Assembly (NCBI RefSeq): GCF_019966595.1
Contig: NZ_JAINFJ010000012.1
Coordinates: 39,718 to 103,717 of the forward strand
DNA from: Oricola indica
GTDB taxonomy: Bacteria; Pseudomonadota; Alphaproteobacteria; Rhizobiales; Rhizobiaceae
DNA: 64,000 nucleotides
Direction: 5' to 3'
A program made the position numbers and the translations under genes. The notes beneath the pieces are model-generated. The model saw only the letters and a program-made list of their open reading frames with translations. It made no database searches and was not told where the DNA came from. How positions within the stretch are numbered: position 1 is the stretch's first letter; every line of letters begins with the position of its first letter. Positions 1 through 8,560 of the stretch are shown one piece after another.

Positions 1-1691
1 GAATTCTCGACCAGATCGATGACTATCGGAGGCGGTTTTACCCCGATGAGGATGAGAATACCTTCGAGGCCGATTTCAAGCTTCTGGAGGATTTGCCAGT
101 TGGAGGCAATCGCGGCAAGGTCTCAGTGCAAGCTGAAATCATCGACATTCACTCCGACGGTGAGCGGCTTTCGTTCAATCTGACCAATACAGGAAGCGTT
201 ACCTCGACTCCTTTGGGGGATTTTGAAATTCCGGGACGGCTGCGACCTGCGGCCGTCAAGATACACCTGAGCGGCGACAGCGACCTCGACTACGGCGTCT
301 ATCCCGTTGCCCAGAGGGAGTTGCTGACCCTTCTTCGCGGTGTTGCGTTTGTCGAGATTGAAGCCGACAGGAACGTTGAACGCACCGCGCAAAAAATTGG
401 CCGTTGGCTGGACGACGCGAAGATCCACGTCCTCGAGAAGCCTCTGCAGAACAAGAAGCTGGCTAATAAGGCCTGGTTTGCAGCCGCCGGATGCGTTCGC
501 ACATCCCTGCTGCTGTTGCGGCATTGGCGTACACGATTGATGAGTGAGTTGAAGGCGACCGAGACATGGCAGAGCTTCTTGGCCAGACGCGACATGGATA
601 TAGCAGAGAAAGAGCCAGACAATCTGACGGCGACGATCAAGGATATACAGGCCGATTTGGAAGCTGAAATGTCTCTCTATCAATCGGCGCTAAATATTCG
701 ATTCGATCAACGCTTCAAGGCCCTTAAAATTAGGGCCGGCAGAAAGATTTCCAACCTTGGACCGGCTCACATCGAAGAAGGAGAGATCGACGGCGACACG
801 AAGAAAAAATCGCTCAGCATTGTCGACAGCCAGCTGAAATATATCTTCTTGGAGCAGGACATCGACAGCCTCAAAAGTTTCGGCAATGACCTTGAGGCGC
901 GCTTTCAATCCCTATGGGATAAGTTTCTGTATCCTCGCCTCATCGAACGGCGGCTGAACGCATCGTTAGGTCAAGAATTAGATAGAAACGCGGTGGAGCG
1001 GATCGTCAATCCGGTTTCAGTCGGCCAGTTCGAGGAGATTACGCGCCGGCATCTGAACGAGTCGAAAGAGGCGGTCAGCAAAGAGCGATACTTCGGAACA
1101 ACGATTAAACGACCAACCATGCTGCAGGCATTGGCCGCGACGGCGCGTGTGCCGAGCCGGCTTCTTGCGCCTTTTGCAGGGATCTTCGCCCTGACTATGA
1201 TGCTTGGACTCGGTTCGTTTCGATCAGCGGTTGGCGCTGGTATGGATGGCTTGGACCTAACAACTCAGGCACTAATCTGGATCATAGCCGCGTTGATCGT
1301 GGCGTTTCTTGTGTTCGTTTACATGGACGCGAACAATCAGCGCAGTCAAGATTCTACGAAGTTTTTAGTCGATGCGAAAAAGAAGATTTCGTTAGCTCAC
1401 GAGAGCGCACTTGAGGCAATTCGCAAGGAATATCACTCGGCGTTCCAGTCAAAACTTAAGAGCAGCTTGACGGACGTGCTTCGGAGGATCCGCGCGGATG
1501 TGGATATTAAAGCGCAGGAAACGAGGGCGGAATGGACAAAGCGACGCCATAGTATCCGCGAAGTCGACCAAGAGCTTCAAACGCAGCGAACGGAACTTGC
1601 TCGAATCGCGGCATCGATCGAAAAATCGGAAGAGAAACTTGGCAAATATCTCAATAATCTCAAGGCCCTCGCGGACCTGAAATCCGCGTAA
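1..1691 (+). CDS. Membrane-anchored coiled-coil protein, 5' end outside window
   Basis: The reading frame is already open at base 3 and runs to the stop at 1691, so the gene begins left of the window; a TTG at 93 is not convincing as the start. I recognise no family. The N-terminal part looks globular and mixed alpha/beta. Two hydrophobic segments at about 1161-1220 and 1270-1325 form a likely membrane hairpin. From about 1330 to the stop the protein is charged, heptad-like helix typical of coiled coil. It lies 23 bases upstream of the Hsp70-like gene and is probably co-transcribed with it. Base composition is lower in GC than the right-hand part of the window. Partial gene, function unknown. 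Confidence 0.75.
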   Translation, partial: ILDQIDDYRRRFYPDEDENTFEADFKLLEDLPVGGNRGKVSVQAEIIDIHSDGERLSFNLTNTGSVTSTPLGDFEIPGRLRPAAVKIHLSGDSDLDYGVYPVAQRELLTLLRGVAFVEIEADRNVERTAQKIGRWLDDAKIHVLEKPLQNKKLANKAWFAAAGCVRTSLLLLRHWRTRLMSELKATETWQSFLARRDMDIAEKEPDNLTATIKDIQADLEAEMSLYQSALNIRFDQRFKALKIRAGRKISNLGPAHIEEGEIDGDTKKKSLSIVDSQLKYIFLEQDIDSLKSFGNDLEARFQSLWDKFLYPRLIERRLNASLGQELDRNAVERIVNPVSVGQFEEITRRHLNESKEAVSKERYFGTTIKRPTMLQALAATARVPSRLLAPFAGIFALTMMLGLGSFRSAVGAGMDGLDLTTQALIWIIAALIVAFLVFVYMDANNQRSQDSTKFLVDAKKKISLAHESALEAIRKEYHSAFQSKLKSSLTDVLRRIRADVDIKAQETRAEWTKRRHSIREVDQELQTQRTELARIAASIEKSEEKLGKYLNNLKALADLKSA

Positions 1692-1714
1692 GCACAGCGT
1701 CGGAGCATTCGGTG

Positions 1715-3928
1715 ATGAAACTCGGGATCAGTGTGGATGATCTTTTTTGCATGGCCGCTTGTGACCGTGGGGGCAGCAGCACGCAGGAAGTGCCCACCAG
1801 GCGGACAGTGTTCGGACTCGGATTGAAAATGCTCCATGCCGACGGGACATATATACTGGAGAAGAAAAGCCCAGGTTTCGGGTTTGGTAATCTAGCACGC
1901 GAATTCGATGCGCTGTCCGATAATCCCAATATCCGCGAAGTTCCGAAACCGCTCGGTCTCGCTGAGGGGCTGAGATCACCCGATAGCCATGCCGACGCGG
2001 ATGATATCCGTGATCCGCATACGGGATTGCCTTATCTTTCGGTCCTATTCGATGCAATCGGCAAAGAGGCAGGGCGGTTCGGTGTAGGTCCCGACCTTGA
2101 TCTAGCAGTGGCAGTTCCCGGCATTGCGGCGTGCCTAACGATAGCAGAAGAGGAAAAACGAAAACCGAGGATACGCGGGTGTCACGACGCGCTCTCGCAG
2201 TGCGTCTCCTTTATGATGGATTCCAGCCCGGTTCTAACCGACTTTGAAGATGCGGGGCTGTGCGCAGGTTTCCGTAGCGTGTCTTGCGCCTGGACGGCCC
2301 ACCTCCTAGGGGGCGATATACTGCGAACCGACATCGACGTCCGAGAAAGGTTGGGGGAGGAGAGAAAGAGTTTCGTCATTGTCGAGGTGCAGAACGACGG
2401 ATTGCTTTTGACACCGATTTCGAGAGCACGACAAGGCAAAGACGCGGTCCTATCCCGGCCCTCGCTTTGGGTACCATTCGCATTCGCGGAATGGCTGAAA
2501 GTTAATCTGAGTGCCACCGATGAGACCGGATTCGGAGAACTAAGCGACGAGTACAAAGCCACCTATCTGGAGCGTTTCCTAGGCGGCGTTGGATTCGCGG
2601 CCGGCCCGGGAAACGGCTTCATTGAGGGGAATGAAGAAGGCTACGGTGATAAAGATGGTCCACATCCCAGGTGGCAGGAACCCGGCGTGAAATGCGAAAC
2701 CGTCGGATTATTCCGCGACGGTGCTTTCACGTCGGACATCGCGAACTACCACCTCGTCGAAGATGATCTGGCTTTTCATCTGGCGCTTCAACTTCTACGA
2801 AAAATCTACGGCGATGACGAGGTTGACGAAGCTGCCATTGGGAAGGGGCTGGAACAGAGTCCAGGGATCGAGCCAGATCATTTCAAAGGCTTCATGAAGG
2901 TGTTCGATCGATGGGATGATGAAAGCACGGGCGTTAATGTCATGGATGTGGTCGGATATCGACTCACCGGCTCGTTGGCTGCTCATCCCATCCTGGGGCC
3001 GGTGATCAACAAGGCCGTTCGGATGATGCTATGGCTCCCCGAGGTGCAGCCAGATTTTGCAATTCGGAACCACGAGACTGCGACCATCGGAGAGGCTGCC
3101 GTCCTGGCGTTGAAGGCCGACCCATTGGGCAATCCGAAGGCGCCATTTTCACTGCCAAAGTCGGCAGCTCTCTGGAGTAGCGTATTGATCGAATTCTATG
3201 AAGGAGACGAACCGGGTGCAAACCTAACATACGAAGTCAAAGTCCCCGAGCTGACAGAAGAGGCGCCTTGGGCTACGGTGACAAAGTGGTTCAAGGATGT
3301 CGGCGACACGGTCGCCGCGGAAGAGCCGCTTGTGGAAATTGAAACGGACGACACGAAGTTAAATGTGTCGGCTCCTGCAGGCGGTAGGATCGAGAGTATC
3401 AATAATCCAGCCAAAGAGATCGTTCAGTCCGGTGCGTTACTCTGCGTGATCGATGGCAACATCAGTTCGAAAGTCGCCGCACCTGTGAACGCTCCCGACA
3501 CTGAAGCGACGGAGAACCTTGCACTGACGCGTCGCATGATTGCCGGCAACAGGTCACTTAACCTGGGCTGTAGGATAACATTGGGCCGCCGTAGCGGTTC
3601 CGAGCCGCTGGTATGCGAGCTCGACTTCGATCTTGAAGAGCATCATGTCGACCGTACGGTAGAAGTAGAAGTTAGGATCGACCGGACCGAAAAGGCTCTC
3701 GTTGCCGGTTTGATTGATGGCCGGCCTTTTCCCGCGAAAAGTCTCGAACGGATAGGTGGCCCGGACAGCACGATCATACGGCCCGCGGCTTTTGGTGCCT
3801 TCGAGGTGTTCGTCGATGCGCGCCATGAACGTTTCGCCAGGACTAAGAGCCGCCTCAACGGTAGTGCCGACAAACCGTGGTCCGTTTTATCTGACGACAC
3901 CGCCAGTGGCCAAGGCGCTCAACGCTGA
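1715..3928 (+). CDS. Hsp70/actin-fold-like protein with embedded degenerate lipoyl domain
   Basis: Protein of 737 residues. ATG 1715 is preferred to GTG 1712 because GGAG at 1702-1705 is well spaced from it. The N-terminus (LGISVDDLFCMAACDRGG), the DLDLAVAVP stretch and the FVIVEVQNDGLLLTPIS strand sit in the order of Hsp70 nucleotide-binding landmarks, but the glycine-rich phosphate loops are missing, so ATPase activity is doubtful (inference). Residues about 506-580 match 2-oxoacid dehydrogenase E2 lipoyl domains closely (VPEL, ATVTKW, VGDTV, PLVEIETD). The normally lipoylated Lys of ETDK is Asp546, with a Lys two residues later. The C-terminus contains a beta-rich segment. It sits between a membrane coiled-coil gene and four coiled-coil genes. 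SrfB-like virulence proteins are one comparison to test. Function unknown. Confidence 0.7.
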   Translation: MKLGISVDDLFCMAACDRGGSSTQEVPTRRTVFGLGLKMLHADGTYILEKKSPGFGFGNLAREFDALSDNPNIREVPKPLGLAEGLRSPDSHADADDIRDPHTGLPYLSVLFDAIGKEAGRFGVGPDLDLAVAVPGIAACLTIAEEEKRKPRIRGCHDALSQCVSFMMDSSPVLTDFEDAGLCAGFRSVSCAWTAHLLGGDILRTDIDVRERLGEERKSFVIVEVQNDGLLLTPISRARQGKDAVLSRPSLWVPFAFAEWLKVNLSATDETGFGELSDEYKATYLERFLGGVGFAAGPGNGFIEGNEEGYGDKDGPHPRWQEPGVKCETVGLFRDGAFTSDIANYHLVEDDLAFHLALQLLRKIYGDDEVDEAAIGKGLEQSPGIEPDHFKGFMKVFDRWDDESTGVNVMDVVGYRLTGSLAAHPILGPVINKAVRMMLWLPEVQPDFAIRNHETATIGEAAVLALKADPLGNPKAPFSLPKSAALWSSVLIEFYEGDEPGANLTYEVKVPELTEEAPWATVTKWFKDVGDTVAAEEPLVEIETDDTKLNVSAPAGGRIESINNPAKEIVQSGALLCVIDGNISSKVAAPVNAPDTEATENLALTRRMIAGNRSLNLGCRITLGRRSGSEPLVCELDFDLEEHHVDRTVEVEVRIDRTEKALVAGLIDGRPFPAKSLERIGGPDSTIIRPAAFGAFEVFVDARHERFARTKSRLNGSADKPWSVLSDDTASGQGAQR

Positions 3929-3970
3929 ATTCGCGTCCGAGCTCGGTGCCAGGCAAGGATAGTGTTACGA

Positions 3971-4783
3971 ATGCCCGAGAACATCACAATTCCTACTGCG
4001 GATCTGATCAGCGACACGGGTGATACGCTGTTGGAGAGCGCTCGCGACGGGATCAAGAGGATTCGTGACCTGACCGCAGCCGCAAACGCTTGCCACAATA
4101 CGCTGCGTTCCAAATTGGATTCGGTTCAGTCCCTAGTCGGCGGTATCGACAGTATCCTGAACCACGAAAGTGCTGATGAGGGAGGGGGGTCGGATAGTGA
4201 ATTTGGCGAGATGTCGGACTTACTCAACACACTGACGGCATATTCGAATGAGGTTTTGGATGAGGAGTATCGCAAAATAATCGAGAAGGCACGTGAAGCG
4301 CCCGACCGCTTTGACGAAGCCATCGAGACTGTCGACAACCGGTCAGAGGCAGGTTTCCAGGCGATCGAGGAATTGCTGACCGAACGCAGCGAAGCGCTTC
4401 TGGCAGCTTCCGTAGAGGTCCGCGAGCGCGCCAACGAGATCGCAGCCGCGTTGGACGAAGCTGGAACGGCGCTTGTGCAAAAAATGGATGACGTTTCCGA
4501 GAAGCTTGAAGAGTTATTCGATGCTTACGAAAGCACGTCGACCGATGGAACGGCAGAAGTTGTCAACTCCATCAGCGATCGGATCGGAGACGAGATCGAA
4601 TTGAGTATCGACGAGGCGGGCGGTGAAGTCTTGAAGAGCCTCGACAACGTGAATGACACGATGGAAGCAATGTTCGGCGAAGCCACGGCAGCACTTGAGG
4701 ATATAAATAGCGTTTTCGAAGACGTGGTCGACATTGTCGAACCTTTAATGCCGGTTCTAGATGAAATCTCGGCGCTGACCTAA
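3971..4783 (+). CDS. Acidic coiled-coil protein, first of four in tandem
   Basis: Protein of 270 residues. ATG 3971 is chosen because AAGGA at 3955-3959 is suitably spaced; the in-frame GTG at 3962 is too close to it. Almost entirely helical and acidic, with long heptad-like stretches and no signal peptide or membrane segment. The central LTERSEALL segment recurs in related form in the next two genes (AGERTEAAF, STERTEAF), suggesting old duplication. A Gly/Ser/Glu-rich break near residues 70-80 separates an N-terminal helical part from the long rod. Located 42 bases after the Hsp70-like gene and 10 bases before the next coiled-coil gene, so probably one operon. No family recognised; a cytoplasmic structural or scaffold role is inference. 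Confidence 0.75.
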   Translation: MPENITIPTADLISDTGDTLLESARDGIKRIRDLTAAANACHNTLRSKLDSVQSLVGGIDSILNHESADEGGGSDSEFGEMSDLLNTLTAYSNEVLDEEYRKIIEKAREAPDRFDEAIETVDNRSEAGFQAIEELLTERSEALLAASVEVRERANEIAAALDEAGTALVQKMDDVSEKLEELFDAYESTSTDGTAEVVNSISDRIGDEIELSIDEAGGEVLKSLDNVNDTMEAMFGEATAALEDINSVFEDVVDIVEPLMPVLDEISALT

Positions 4784-4793
4784 GGGAATCGTC

Positions 4794-5675
4794 ATGGCGT
4801 TGAAAGATCAGATCGCGCGCATACAGTATGCCGAAACCGACCTTCGAGATTCGGTGGTGTCCGTGAAACAATCGCTTATTCAGCGCGTCGATCGCTATGC
4901 GGATGCAGCCCAACTCCTAAACGACGCAAATCAGCGTTTTGCGCATGGCGCATTCGTCGCGATCGAAGCGTTTGCGGAGGATGCCGCAGAGCGGCCCTTT
5001 GCTTTCAGTGACGGCGTGAGCGACCAGGTTGTAGCGCTAAATGAAACGATCACGGCTCTGGAAGGTGCTATTGATACAGCGCAAGAACAATTGGAATCCG
5101 TGGAGGAGGCTTCCGAAGCGTTCATTGAAGTTCTTGAGTCCGGCCTCGAGTCTCTCGACGATTCGCTCACCGCCGCCGGCGAAAGAACAGAGGCCGCGTT
5201 CGATCAATTCGCAACCGTATTGTTCGACGAAATGAGGGGCCTCGACGAGCGATGCCATAGCGCGATTGAATCAATAGTCAATGACGTTCAGGAGATGGTC
5301 AGCGACGAGTTGGAGGGAGTAGTCGCCTCCATCCTTTCGGGCATTCGCGAGCGGCTTGAGACTGCGCTTTCAGTCAACAGGGATGCCGTGGACTCCATCG
5401 TCGATTCTCTGCGCGAGCATATGGAAACTTCAGTGCGCGACCTCGTCGATCATGCTGACAGCACGGCAAAACAGGAGATCAAGTCGCTGGAGGGTGAGGT
5501 TCTAAAAATGCTGGAGGATCGGCTTAAGACCGAGGCCATGGCCAGCGTGACGACGACTCAGCTTAACGTACAAATCACGACGGCGCTGCAGCCTTATCTG
5601 CCGCAACTCATGGCTGCGAATGCCGTAGCTCCGGTGGTTCAGAATGCCCTCAACGTCATGCGCATGGGAATCTGA
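4794..5675 (+). CDS. Acidic coiled-coil protein, second of four in tandem
   Basis: Protein of 293 residues starting at ATG 4794, with an AAGGGA ribosome site overlapping the previous stop. Predicted all-helical; the middle (AGERTEAAF and following) resembles the rods of its neighbours. The C-terminal 60 residues lose the heptad pattern and become hydrophobic and proline-containing (ALQPYLPQL), ending in MRMGI, which could be an interaction tail. No export signal or obvious membrane span. Translationally close to both neighbours (10 and 14 bases). Similarity to methyl-accepting or apolipoprotein-like coiled coils is composition only and not proof of homology. Unknown function. Confidence 0.75.
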   Translation: MALKDQIARIQYAETDLRDSVVSVKQSLIQRVDRYADAAQLLNDANQRFAHGAFVAIEAFAEDAAERPFAFSDGVSDQVVALNETITALEGAIDTAQEQLESVEEASEAFIEVLESGLESLDDSLTAAGERTEAAFDQFATVLFDEMRGLDERCHSAIESIVNDVQEMVSDELEGVVASILSGIRERLETALSVNRDAVDSIVDSLREHMETSVRDLVDHADSTAKQEIKSLEGEVLKMLEDRLKTEAMASVTTTQLNVQITTALQPYLPQLMAANAVAPVVQNALNVMRMGI

Positions 5676-5689
5676 GGAATTTGGCTACG

Positions 5690-6616
5690 ATGATGTTGAA
5701 CGCTGCCATTTTAACCGTCGAAGAAGAGGCCGAACTCGGGAACCTCGCCGAGCAGGTTGCTGTCGAGTTGGAGGGTCTACGCAATACGATCTTGGAATTG
5801 AACGGTCATCTCGACGGGCTTCCGGATGATGCTGCGATCGAACAATTACACGCGGACTTGGAGACCATATACGAGGAGGGACAGGCAGCGTTCGAGGTGG
5901 CACTAGAGCAGATCAACGCCAGCATCGACAAAGTGCAGACCGCATGGAAGGCGGAATATGCTCCGCTCGCAGATTCAGTTCGTGAAGTACTGGTCGATGC
6001 TAATGATGGCTTGCAGGCGCTAGTTACCCGATTAGACGACCTAAACGAGCATGCGGATGACATGCGGGCCACCATCGATCAGTTGTCAACTGAACGCACA
6101 GAGGCATTTTCCGAGGCCAGTGAAGTAATAGAAGCCGCAACCTCTGAAGCCGAGACGGTCATTGATGATGTTTCGACAACCGCCACCGGAGTCATTGAAG
6201 AAGCCGACGAACTCCTGAGCGCGGTGAAGGAAGAAGTCGCGGAACGGTTGTCCGATATGGTGGCCTTTCTCCAAAGCGAGGCCGCAGAACCTCTTGAAAC
6301 TCTGGCCGATGCGCTTGATGAGCAGTTGCTCGAACTCCGTGAAAGGATGACAGAAGCTGTTCTCATCAACGCAACCGAAGTCATCGACGAAGAATTCGTG
6401 CAAGTTTTACATAATAGAATCAAAGCGCTGGCCGAAGAAGTCATAGAGGTCGTGCGCTTACATCTCGCTGAACTCATTGAAGGTGGTGAGGAAAACAAGG
6501 CCCAGCGCGAGCAGATGGAAACGGCGATGGAGGCACTCGAAGCGGTCACCGAACCGGTTTTCTCTGCGCTGGAACATTTGCGAAGCCTAGCGGGTACGGT
6601 GGGGATAAGTATCTAA
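5690..6616 (+). CDS. Acidic coiled-coil protein, third of four in tandem
   Basis: Protein of 308 residues. ATG 5690 is favoured: GAGGA at 5674-5678 overlaps the preceding stop and is well spaced, whereas TTG 5681 is too close. Very rich in Glu, Asp and Ala, with uninterrupted helix across the STERTEAF region and a long run of Glu/Val/Ala heptads after it. The C-terminus ends hydrophobic (LRSLAGTVGISI), like the ends of its neighbours. No signal peptide. One base separates its stop from the next start, which implies coupled translation and roughly equal expression. Unknown function; probably a paralogue of the flanking genes. Confidence 0.75.
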   Translation: MMLNAAILTVEEEAELGNLAEQVAVELEGLRNTILELNGHLDGLPDDAAIEQLHADLETIYEEGQAAFEVALEQINASIDKVQTAWKAEYAPLADSVREVLVDANDGLQALVTRLDDLNEHADDMRATIDQLSTERTEAFSEASEVIEAATSEAETVIDDVSTTATGVIEEADELLSAVKEEVAERLSDMVAFLQSEAAEPLETLADALDEQLLELRERMTEAVLINATEVIDEEFVQVLHNRIKALAEEVIEVVRLHLAELIEGGEENKAQREQMETAMEALEAVTEPVFSALEHLRSLAGTVGISI

Positions 6617-6617
6617 T

Positions 6618-7469
6618 ATGTCGTTCAACGATGCAAAATCCCAGTTGGAAGAAACGCTGGAAGCAATTCGTGCCCAGCGCGCGGCCGTAGATGACGTAAA
6701 CAAGGAATTCGTCGAGTCTCGCGACGAGCTCAAGGCTTCGGCGCAGAACCTCATTGAGTTCTCGAATGAGGTAGGCGGTCAGCTGACTGCGGCGATCGAA
6801 AGGCTACGGAACCTTTCAGCCGATATCAATGCAGCGGACGATATCACTTCGGCAATAGCCGGTCGTATTGCCGATTGGGCCGATGACTTCCGCTCAAAAC
6901 TCGACTCAATTGCCGGATCGACCGAACGGCTTGTGCCTGACTTCGAAGTCGATTCGGATCAGATCAAGGCTAATGTCGAAGAATTCGGTGCCGAACTCGC
7001 TACGCGTCGAGACAGATTCGAGACGCGCATGACGGAACAGTTGCGCGAAACAATCGGAGAGATCGAAGAAAACCTGAGCGAAGCCGCAAGCACTCTTGAG
7101 AAGAGCTATCGCGCTCTTGCCGAAGTTGTCAGCCAGATCATGGATGAAACGGGCGAACGTTTGAAGGAAGTGCTTGCGAGCAAAAAGGAAGCCATTGAGA
7201 CAAACGATAAGGCGCTTGCTGACCACGCGGAACAAGTGCAGCAAGCGATGCTTGATGCGCTGCGGCGTACGATCGAAGAAACCACATCCCGCTTGACCGG
7301 TCTGTATAACCGCTCAGTAGATTTGATAGCTGACCTTAGCGCTACGGTCTCGAGATTCAAACGCATACAAACGCTTGCCCAGCAAGCAATGGATACATCG
7401 GGGATTGGTATGCGGGCCGGCACGAAGTCACTAGAAGTAGTGACAGAAACGCTGAATGCTGTCGTGTAA
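6618..7469 (+). CDS. Acidic coiled-coil protein, fourth of four in tandem
   Basis: Protein of 283 residues starting at ATG 6618, one base after the previous stop, with a GGGGATAAG-type ribosome site inside the end of the upstream gene. All-helical. It has the same general plan as its neighbours: a helical N-terminal bundle, a long charged rod and a short hydrophobic tail (GIGMRAGTKSLEVV). More basic residues than the other three. Last member of the tight array; the next gene is 84 bases away. No recognised family or enzymatic motif; a shared filament, scaffold or membrane-associated complex is inference from the arrangement. Confidence 0.75.
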   Translation: MSFNDAKSQLEETLEAIRAQRAAVDDVNKEFVESRDELKASAQNLIEFSNEVGGQLTAAIERLRNLSADINAADDITSAIAGRIADWADDFRSKLDSIAGSTERLVPDFEVDSDQIKANVEEFGAELATRRDRFETRMTEQLRETIGEIEENLSEAASTLEKSYRALAEVVSQIMDETGERLKEVLASKKEAIETNDKALADHAEQVQQAMLDALRRTIEETTSRLTGLYNRSVDLIADLSATVSRFKRIQTLAQQAMDTSGIGMRAGTKSLEVVTETLNAVV

Positions 7470-7553
7470 ACACAACACCGTATACCGGTCCCGTACTCAT
7501 TCGGGGAAAATCGCGGAGTGAAATGAGAAACAGTAATTAAGGGAGTACGGAAG

Positions 7554-8417
7554 ATGAAACCGAAGAAACATTTCTTGATAATACAGGAGTTTTTACGTAT
7601 CAGCGGAAGAAAGATGCAGGCACCAGCAAATAGGAAGGGATGCTCGAAACATATAACTAAACATTACAGAGCAAGTATGATGACCACATTACTTTTCTAC
7701 GTATCCGCCCTGCTGCTAGTCACGACCGCAGTTCCCGCCCACGCCCAAGTTGTAATCACAGGACACGGGATCTTCTCCAACTGCACGGAAGCCTTTGAGT
7801 ACCGCGATGGCCCGCTCTTCGACATGTTTGACGCCGCTTTCGCGGACTACGACAATGAGGTGGAAAACCGAATTCAAGCGACGATCAGAATGTTCGAGCA
7901 ACATCGTAAGGACGCCGAATCGGCCTACGCAGCTGCCGATGCGGACCAGAAAAAGCGCATTGCTTTTACGGTTGGCAAATGGCTCTTCTTCGAAACTGTG
8001 GGCGGGATGGACGTCTCCAAGCTACCCAAATCCATCACCGATGGCTATTCGAAAGCGCAACTGAAAGTTTTCGAGGAAACGATCAACGCGAGCAACAACC
8101 TCAAGGCCGATATCGCTGCTTCCATCGCGACGGGGAATCCCCCCGACGACATACTCGCTGACCAAGCCACCAGTATTACGCTCAGCATCCTCGGGAAATA
8201 CTTCGGCCCCGTTGGCGCCTTTCTTACTGGTCTTGGCGAGACGAGCGTGAATGTAGCGATCGACTATTGGCAGACTCAGCCGATCAAGGAGGTCGCCCAA
8301 CAGGAGGTAGAGATCTTCGCAAAGGCGATCGAGAAAATGCATGCAAAATCGAAGGCAGAGAAGATCTCTGAGATCAACACGGTGAAGAACCAGATCGATG
8401 CGATCTGCGGAAATTAG
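7554..8417 (+). CDS. Exported protein of unknown function with unusually long N-terminal extension
   Basis: Protein of 287 residues from ATG 7554, which has a good GGGAG site at 7541-7545. A classical signal peptide core and cleavage site (LLLVTTAVPAHAQ) lies at residues 43-66, so either export uses a long basic n-region or the real start is ATG 7677 or 7680, which lack a good ribosome site. The mature part is helical and has exactly two cysteines, one near its N-terminus (SNCTEAF) and one three residues from the end (ICGN), suggesting a disulfide clasp. A hydrophobic stretch (LSILGKYFGPVGAFLTGL) might insert in a membrane. It follows the coiled-coil array on the same strand after 84 bases; operon membership is plausible, not shown. 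Very AT-rich 5' end. Confidence 0.7.
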   Translation: MKPKKHFLIIQEFLRISGRKMQAPANRKGCSKHITKHYRASMMTTLLFYVSALLLVTTAVPAHAQVVITGHGIFSNCTEAFEYRDGPLFDMFDAAFADYDNEVENRIQATIRMFEQHRKDAESAYAAADADQKKRIAFTVGKWLFFETVGGMDVSKLPKSITDGYSKAQLKVFEETINASNNLKADIAASIATGNPPDDILADQATSITLSILGKYFGPVGAFLTGLGETSVNVAIDYWQTQPIKEVAQQEVEIFAKAIEKMHAKSKAEKISEINTVKNQIDAICGN

Positions 8418-8520
8418 ACTAAGCCGTGTAGACAGATTCAATCAATTTGAATGCGAAAGCGAGACGAAATTTCGCCTTCCCCGTCGCCGGGCGGCCAGTT
8501 TCATTTTGGTCAAATCCTTT

Positions 8521-8546
8521 ATGAACCGCCCCGGGTTTGCCGGAAG
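8521..8546 (-). repeat. Terminal end of an IS3-family element
   Basis: The sequence TGAACCGCCCCGGGTTTGCC, beginning at 8522, resembles the terminal inverted repeats of IS3-family elements of rhizobia. It lies just beyond the end of the transposase remnant at 8561, where the right end of that element is expected. Identification is from memory of the family, without alignment. Confidence 0.55.
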
Positions 8547-8560
8547 CTGGTCGATATAAG

